Below, piece by piece: positions 4,628 to 7,532 of a DNA stretch of 7,532 bases (the stretch's first letter is position 1; each line of letters begins with the position of its first letter). The stretch is taken from NCBI GenBank assembly GCA_934699065.1, contig CAKUWD010000138.1:1-7532 (forward strand), written 5' to 3'. Position numbers and translations under genes: made by a program. This DNA comes from an uncultured Treponema sp. GTDB taxonomy: Bacteria > Spirochaetota > Spirochaetia > Treponematales > Treponemataceae. The notes under the pieces are model-generated. The model ran no database searches, was not told the DNA's origin, and saw nothing but the letters and a program-made list of their open reading frames with translations.

Positions 4628-6382
4628 ATGTACGATTTTATAAATAAACAAATTGAACAAGATTATTATAAAAATAATTTTTCAAATAATGGACAATGTT
4701 TTGTTGCATGGTATTTGCGAAATATATATAACCTTGATGAAATACAAACAAAAGAGTGCATGACAGACGGTGCTGATGATAAGAAGATTGATGCTGTTTT
4801 TATAGATAATGATAATTCGTTAATTCATATAATACAGGGAAAATTTTATAAAGGAAGTGTAAGTGGCGAACCAGTTCAAGAATGTAATGCCTTATTTTCA
4901 AATTTAAAAAATCTTGAACAATTACAGAATAACGGAAATGATAAGATAAAAAGGAAGGTTTCTGAGATTTCAAATGCACTTGAGGATGAGTATAAAATCT
5001 CAATTGAATTGATAACAACAGGAACTCTCACATCCAGTGCATTGGCAGATTTTTTTACATATAAGCAGCAAATTGCAGAACAAGATGATTTGCCTGCAGA
5101 TTTAATCTTAATAGATAATGAAGCATTAAAAGTTCGTTATGATGATTCGTTGAATAAAAAAACACCATATATAAATCAAAACTTTACCCTTGAGGAAGGA
5201 AAATTTATAGAATTAAATTTAGATGGAACAAAGGCAGTAATTGTCGCTCTTTCACTTAATGAGTGTTATAAAATAAAGGAAATAATGGACGGTTCTCTTT
5301 TTAGAAAAAATGTTCGTCAATCTTTGGGATTGAATAGAATTAATAAGGGAATTGCTTCTACAATAAGAAATAATCCCGAAGATTTTTTCTTTTATCATAA
5401 TGGAATTACAGCAATTTGTTCTTCCTTAAAAATTAAGAATGATGTTTTAGTGGTAAAAGGCTTAAATGTCGTAAATGGATGCCAATCACTGACAACGATT
5501 GCTAATTGCAGTGAATCTATAAAACAAAATGAGAAAGGTTACATTTTATTTAGATTTTATGAAATTGGTGATGACAACGAAGGTTCTGCAAAAGGTGATA
5601 AAATTAGTACGTTTACCAATTCTCAAAGTGCTGTAAAAGCACGTGATTTACGAAGCAACGATAAAGTTGTTCTTTCTATTCAGAAAGCATATAACCAAAA
5701 ATATTCAGATGGTTTCTTTCTTACAAAAAGAGGGGAAATACCTCCAAAGGACAAGACGAATTCTAAGCATATTGTAAATCTTACAGATTTAGGAAAATGG
5801 ATTGTAGCTTGGCATTCTCAAAGACCAACAATTTCCTATAGTGAAACAAAGCTTTTTGATAAATATTTTACTCAACTATTTCGCAAAGACTATGAGCCAG
5901 AAAATGTTCAGGCATTAAAAGAGATGTATGATGCTGTTATGACGAAATGGACAAAAGATAATCCGCTTGGATTAAATGAAAGTCTTTTAGCCATGAAATC
6001 ATATGCTCCGTATCATCATTTATATGCAGTCTCATTATTCTTTTGTGTTATAAACCAAATGCCGGAAAGCGTACTTCCTCCGAAAGTTGCATTAAAAAAA
6101 TTAAATGACAGTCAACTTTTAGATGAAGTTATTTCTATGGCTGGAAATTGCTTAAATACAGCACTTACAAATGCAAATGAGGAATATATTCAGAATAAAA
6201 AAGTATTTAGTCCTCAGAACTGGATAAAACAAAAAGGGAGTCTAAGAGGTGTTCATGAAGCTATAAAAGCAGCAATAAATACGTTTAAAATGATACCAGA
6301 GGCTAAAGCAACATACGATAAACTATACAAAGGCTTAAAATGTGATTCATCAGAATTTGAAGATAGATGGTCGGCTGAATAA
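4628..6382 (+). CDS. AIPR family protein (abortive phage resistance) with nuclease-like N-terminus
   Basis: The protein has 584 residues. The ATG at 4628 is preferred over the adjacent in-frame TTG at 4625; GGGGTG lies 7 bases upstream. The N-terminal part has a PD-(D/E)XK-type restriction-endonuclease pattern: Asp55 in KKIDAVFID (53-60), then HIIQGKFYK (67-75), where Gln70-x-Lys72 stands for the (D/E)xK. The AIPR core follows, with LFRKNVRQSLG (224-234), NNPEDFFFYHNGITAIC (248-264) and GLNVVNGCQSLTTIAN (278-293), the family's most recognisable block. AIPR proteins are known from lactococcal abortive infection (AbiR-type) and often accompany restriction-modification genes. Nuclease activity on phage or host nucleic acid is plausible but inferred. 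It is cytosolic, with no signal or membrane segment. The gene is strongly AT-rich, more so than RhuM downstream. It appears full length and intact. Confidence 0.88.
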   Translation: MYDFINKQIEQDYYKNNFSNNGQCFVAWYLRNIYNLDEIQTKECMTDGADDKKIDAVFIDNDNSLIHIIQGKFYKGSVSGEPVQECNALFSNLKNLEQLQNNGNDKIKRKVSEISNALEDEYKISIELITTGTLTSSALADFFTYKQQIAEQDDLPADLILIDNEALKVRYDDSLNKKTPYINQNFTLEEGKFIELNLDGTKAVIVALSLNECYKIKEIMDGSLFRKNVRQSLGLNRINKGIASTIRNNPEDFFFYHNGITAICSSLKIKNDVLVVKGLNVVNGCQSLTTIANCSESIKQNEKGYILFRFYEIGDDNEGSAKGDKISTFTNSQSAVKARDLRSNDKVVLSIQKAYNQKYSDGFFLTKRGEIPPKDKTNSKHIVNLTDLGKWIVAWHSQRPTISYSETKLFDKYFTQLFRKDYEPENVQALKEMYDAVMTKWTKDNPLGLNESLLAMKSYAPYHHLYAVSLFFCVINQMPESVLPPKVALKKLNDSQLLDEVISMAGNCLNTALTNANEEYIQNKKVFSPQNWIKQKGSLRGVHEAIKAAINTFKMIPEAKATYDKLYKGLKCDSSEFEDRWSAE

Positions 6383-6421
6383 GTTTAATTTTTTGATATC
6401 AATAAAAGTAGGAGAAACGCT

Positions 6422-7420
6422 GTGTCAGAGAACGAAATCCTTTTATACACCGATGAAAACGGTAAAACAAATGTCTCTGTGCGTTTTGCTGAAGAAGATG
6501 TATGGGTGACACAAGCACAACTTGCTGAAATCTATAATACTACTCAGCAAAATATTAGTTTACATATTGATAACATTTACAAAGACTGTGAACTTCCAGA
6601 AGAGGGAACTCACAAGGATTTCTTGTTAGTTCAAAGAGAAGGGCAGCGTAATGTAAAACGGAATATCGTACATTATAATCTCGATATTATCATTGCAATT
6701 GGCTATCGAGTTCAGTCCGATGTAGCGGTTCGATTTCGGAGATGGGCGACACAGCGGCTTCATGAGTATATCCAAAAAGGTTTCACTATGGACGACGAGC
6801 GGTTAAAGCAGGGACGAAACCGATATTTTAAGGAACTCTTACAGAGAATCCGTGATATTCGTTCTAGCGAACGCAATTTCTATCAACAGGTTACGGATAT
6901 TTATGCGACTGCAACAGACTATGATCCGCGTTCTAAGATGACCCTTAATTTCTTTGCGACCGTTCAAAATAAATTGCATTATGCAATTCACGAACATACT
7001 GCCGCCGAATTGATTTATGAGCGTGTTGATAGTGAAAAGCCTTTTGTTGGAATGACAAATTTCAAAGGTGACTATGTTACAAAAGATGATGTGAAGATTG
7101 CCAAAAATTATCTTTCTGAACTCGAACTTAAGCGGCTTAATCTTCTTGTTTCTGAATTCTTAGACTTTGCTGAATTTCAGGCATTGGAAGAAAAACCTAT
7201 GAAAATGCAAGACTGGATAAACGCTCTTGATAATCAGATTGTAGCACATCAAAGAAAAATTCTTGAAGGTAAGGGCAAAATTAGCCATGAACAGGCTATG
7301 CGTAAAGCAGAAAAGGAATATGAATTATTCCGACAGAAAGAGCTTGCAAATCTGAAGAGTGACTTTGATTTATTTCTGGAAGATGTTAAGAAGATTGAAA
7401 CTTTACATCCAGACAAATAA
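6422..7420 (+). CDS. rhuM: RhuM family (virulence RhuM-like) protein
   Basis: The 332-residue protein starts at GTG 6422, supported by AGGAG (6410-6414) 7 bases upstream; no ATG fits. The N-terminal half is classic RhuM: VSVRFAEEDVWVTQAQLAEI (18-37), a helix-turn-helix-like segment TQQNISLHIDNIY (41-53), then NLDIIIAIGYRVQSDVAVRF (86-105) and RRWATQRLHEYIQKGF (106-121). The C-terminal half (about 130-332) is helical and charged, with a probable coiled-coil stretch near 285-325. RhuM was named from Salmonella pathogenicity island 3; its biochemical role is unsettled. Family members are common beside type I restriction and other defence genes. It begins 39 bases after the AIPR stop without an obvious promoter between, so they are likely co-transcribed. 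The gene looks complete and less AT-rich than its partner, hinting at separate origins. Confidence 0.9.
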   Translation: MSENEILLYTDENGKTNVSVRFAEEDVWVTQAQLAEIYNTTQQNISLHIDNIYKDCELPEEGTHKDFLLVQREGQRNVKRNIVHYNLDIIIAIGYRVQSDVAVRFRRWATQRLHEYIQKGFTMDDERLKQGRNRYFKELLQRIRDIRSSERNFYQQVTDIYATATDYDPRSKMTLNFFATVQNKLHYAIHEHTAAELIYERVDSEKPFVGMTNFKGDYVTKDDVKIAKNYLSELELKRLNLLVSEFLDFAEFQALEEKPMKMQDWINALDNQIVAHQRKILEGKGKISHEQAMRKAEKEYELFRQKELANLKSDFDLFLEDVKKIETLHPDK

Positions 7421-7431
7421 AAGTAATCACC

Positions 7432-7532
7432 GGGGGCGTTGCGAAACAACCAGTTGTTTCGAGCCGTTCTTTCGATGAGCCTAAAAAATGCGGTGCATTT
7501 TTTTTAACGGCTCTTCGATTTTAGACAGGGGG
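7432..7532. repeat. Nested palindromic repeat element, possibly continuing past the window
   Basis: The element begins with GGGGG (7432-7436) 12 bases after the rhuM stop and reaches a second GGGGG (7528-7532) exactly 96 bases on, at the window edge. Inside are a 9-bp perfect hairpin (CGAAACAAC 7442-7450 with GTTGTTTCG 7453-7461), an 8-bp outer pair (GAGCCGTT 7461-7468 with AACGGCTC 7506-7513), and an A/T-tract hairpin. TCGATGAGCC (7472-7481) can compete for the same right arm (GGCTCTTCGA 7509-7518, one mismatch). It could be a dispersed palindromic repeat, a cassette-boundary site, or a compound terminator. It cannot be settled without the flanking sequence. Confidence 0.5.
7483..7505 (+). 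terminator. Intrinsic terminator downstream of rhuM
   Basis: AAAAAATGC (7483-7491) pairs with GCATTTTTT (7495-7503) around GGT, and eight T's run from 7498 to 7505. The A-tract before and T-tract after suit termination from either strand. The GC part of the stem is short, so efficiency may be modest unless the outer GAGCCGTT/AACGGCTC pairing helps. It probably ends the AIPR/RhuM transcript. Confidence 0.5.

Noticed and set aside
7249..7449. 66-codon - strand ORF opposite the end of rhuM
   Set aside because: It is antisense to a well-conserved gene and has no ribosome site or recognisable product.
7432..7532. CRISPR array at the right edge
   Set aside because: There is one unit plus a five-base hint of another, internal palindromes instead of repeat-spacer alternation, and no cas genes.

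Overview
The window is a 7.5 kb AT-rich stretch of bacterial DNA with every supportable gene on the + strand. Strong GGAGG-type ribosome sites, the codon and amino-acid style, and a short exported protein with a Sec signal suggest a host-associated spirochaete of the Treponema type. That assignment is an impression from memory, since no marker gene is present; a low-GC Firmicute is the main alternative. The content is accessory: no housekeeping genes, several small unrelated proteins, and phage-defence-type families.

Left block (1-3615): four closely spaced genes. (1) A 309-residue protein whose C-terminal third looks like a HIRAN domain (DNA-end or damaged-DNA binding) behind an unrecognised N-terminus. 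(2) A SIMPL/DUF541-domain protein without a signal peptide; its reading frame seems to begin at an ATT codon right after a GGAGGT. (3) An ADP-ribosylglycohydrolase with both metal-binding motifs intact and an extra C-terminal segment. (4) Two bases later, a 220-residue membrane protein that aligns by eye along its length with the membrane half of the flagellar/type III export gate protein FlhA/SctV, but lacks the FHIPEP loop and the cytosolic domain. Genes 1-2 are probably one transcript. A perfect 18-bp palindrome and a consensus -10 box lie between genes 2 and 3, so genes 3-4 may be a second unit.

Middle block (3616-4627): a secreted two-domain protein (BamE-like plus FxLYD-like) with its own extended -10 promoter. 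It is followed by a 236-bp spacer holding a long perfect hairpin, a 20-codon ORF with a good ribosome site, and a promoter for the next gene.

Right block (4628-7420): an AIPR-family protein (abortive phage resistance) with an N-terminal PD-(D/E)XK nuclease-like motif, then a RhuM-family protein 39 bp downstream. The pair looks like a defence module.

Edges: both ends carry A-tract/T-tract hairpins of related sequence in opposite orientation. The right end is a nest of palindromes about 96 bp long, bounded by two GGGGG runs, and resembles a repeat or cassette-boundary element. The window may therefore lie within a repeat-bounded or integron-cassette-like island, but no integrase or transposase is visible. 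The strongest candidate for something undescribed is the paired ADP-ribosylglycohydrolase and stand-alone FlhA-like membrane protein, possibly together with the HIRAN and SIMPL proteins upstream.
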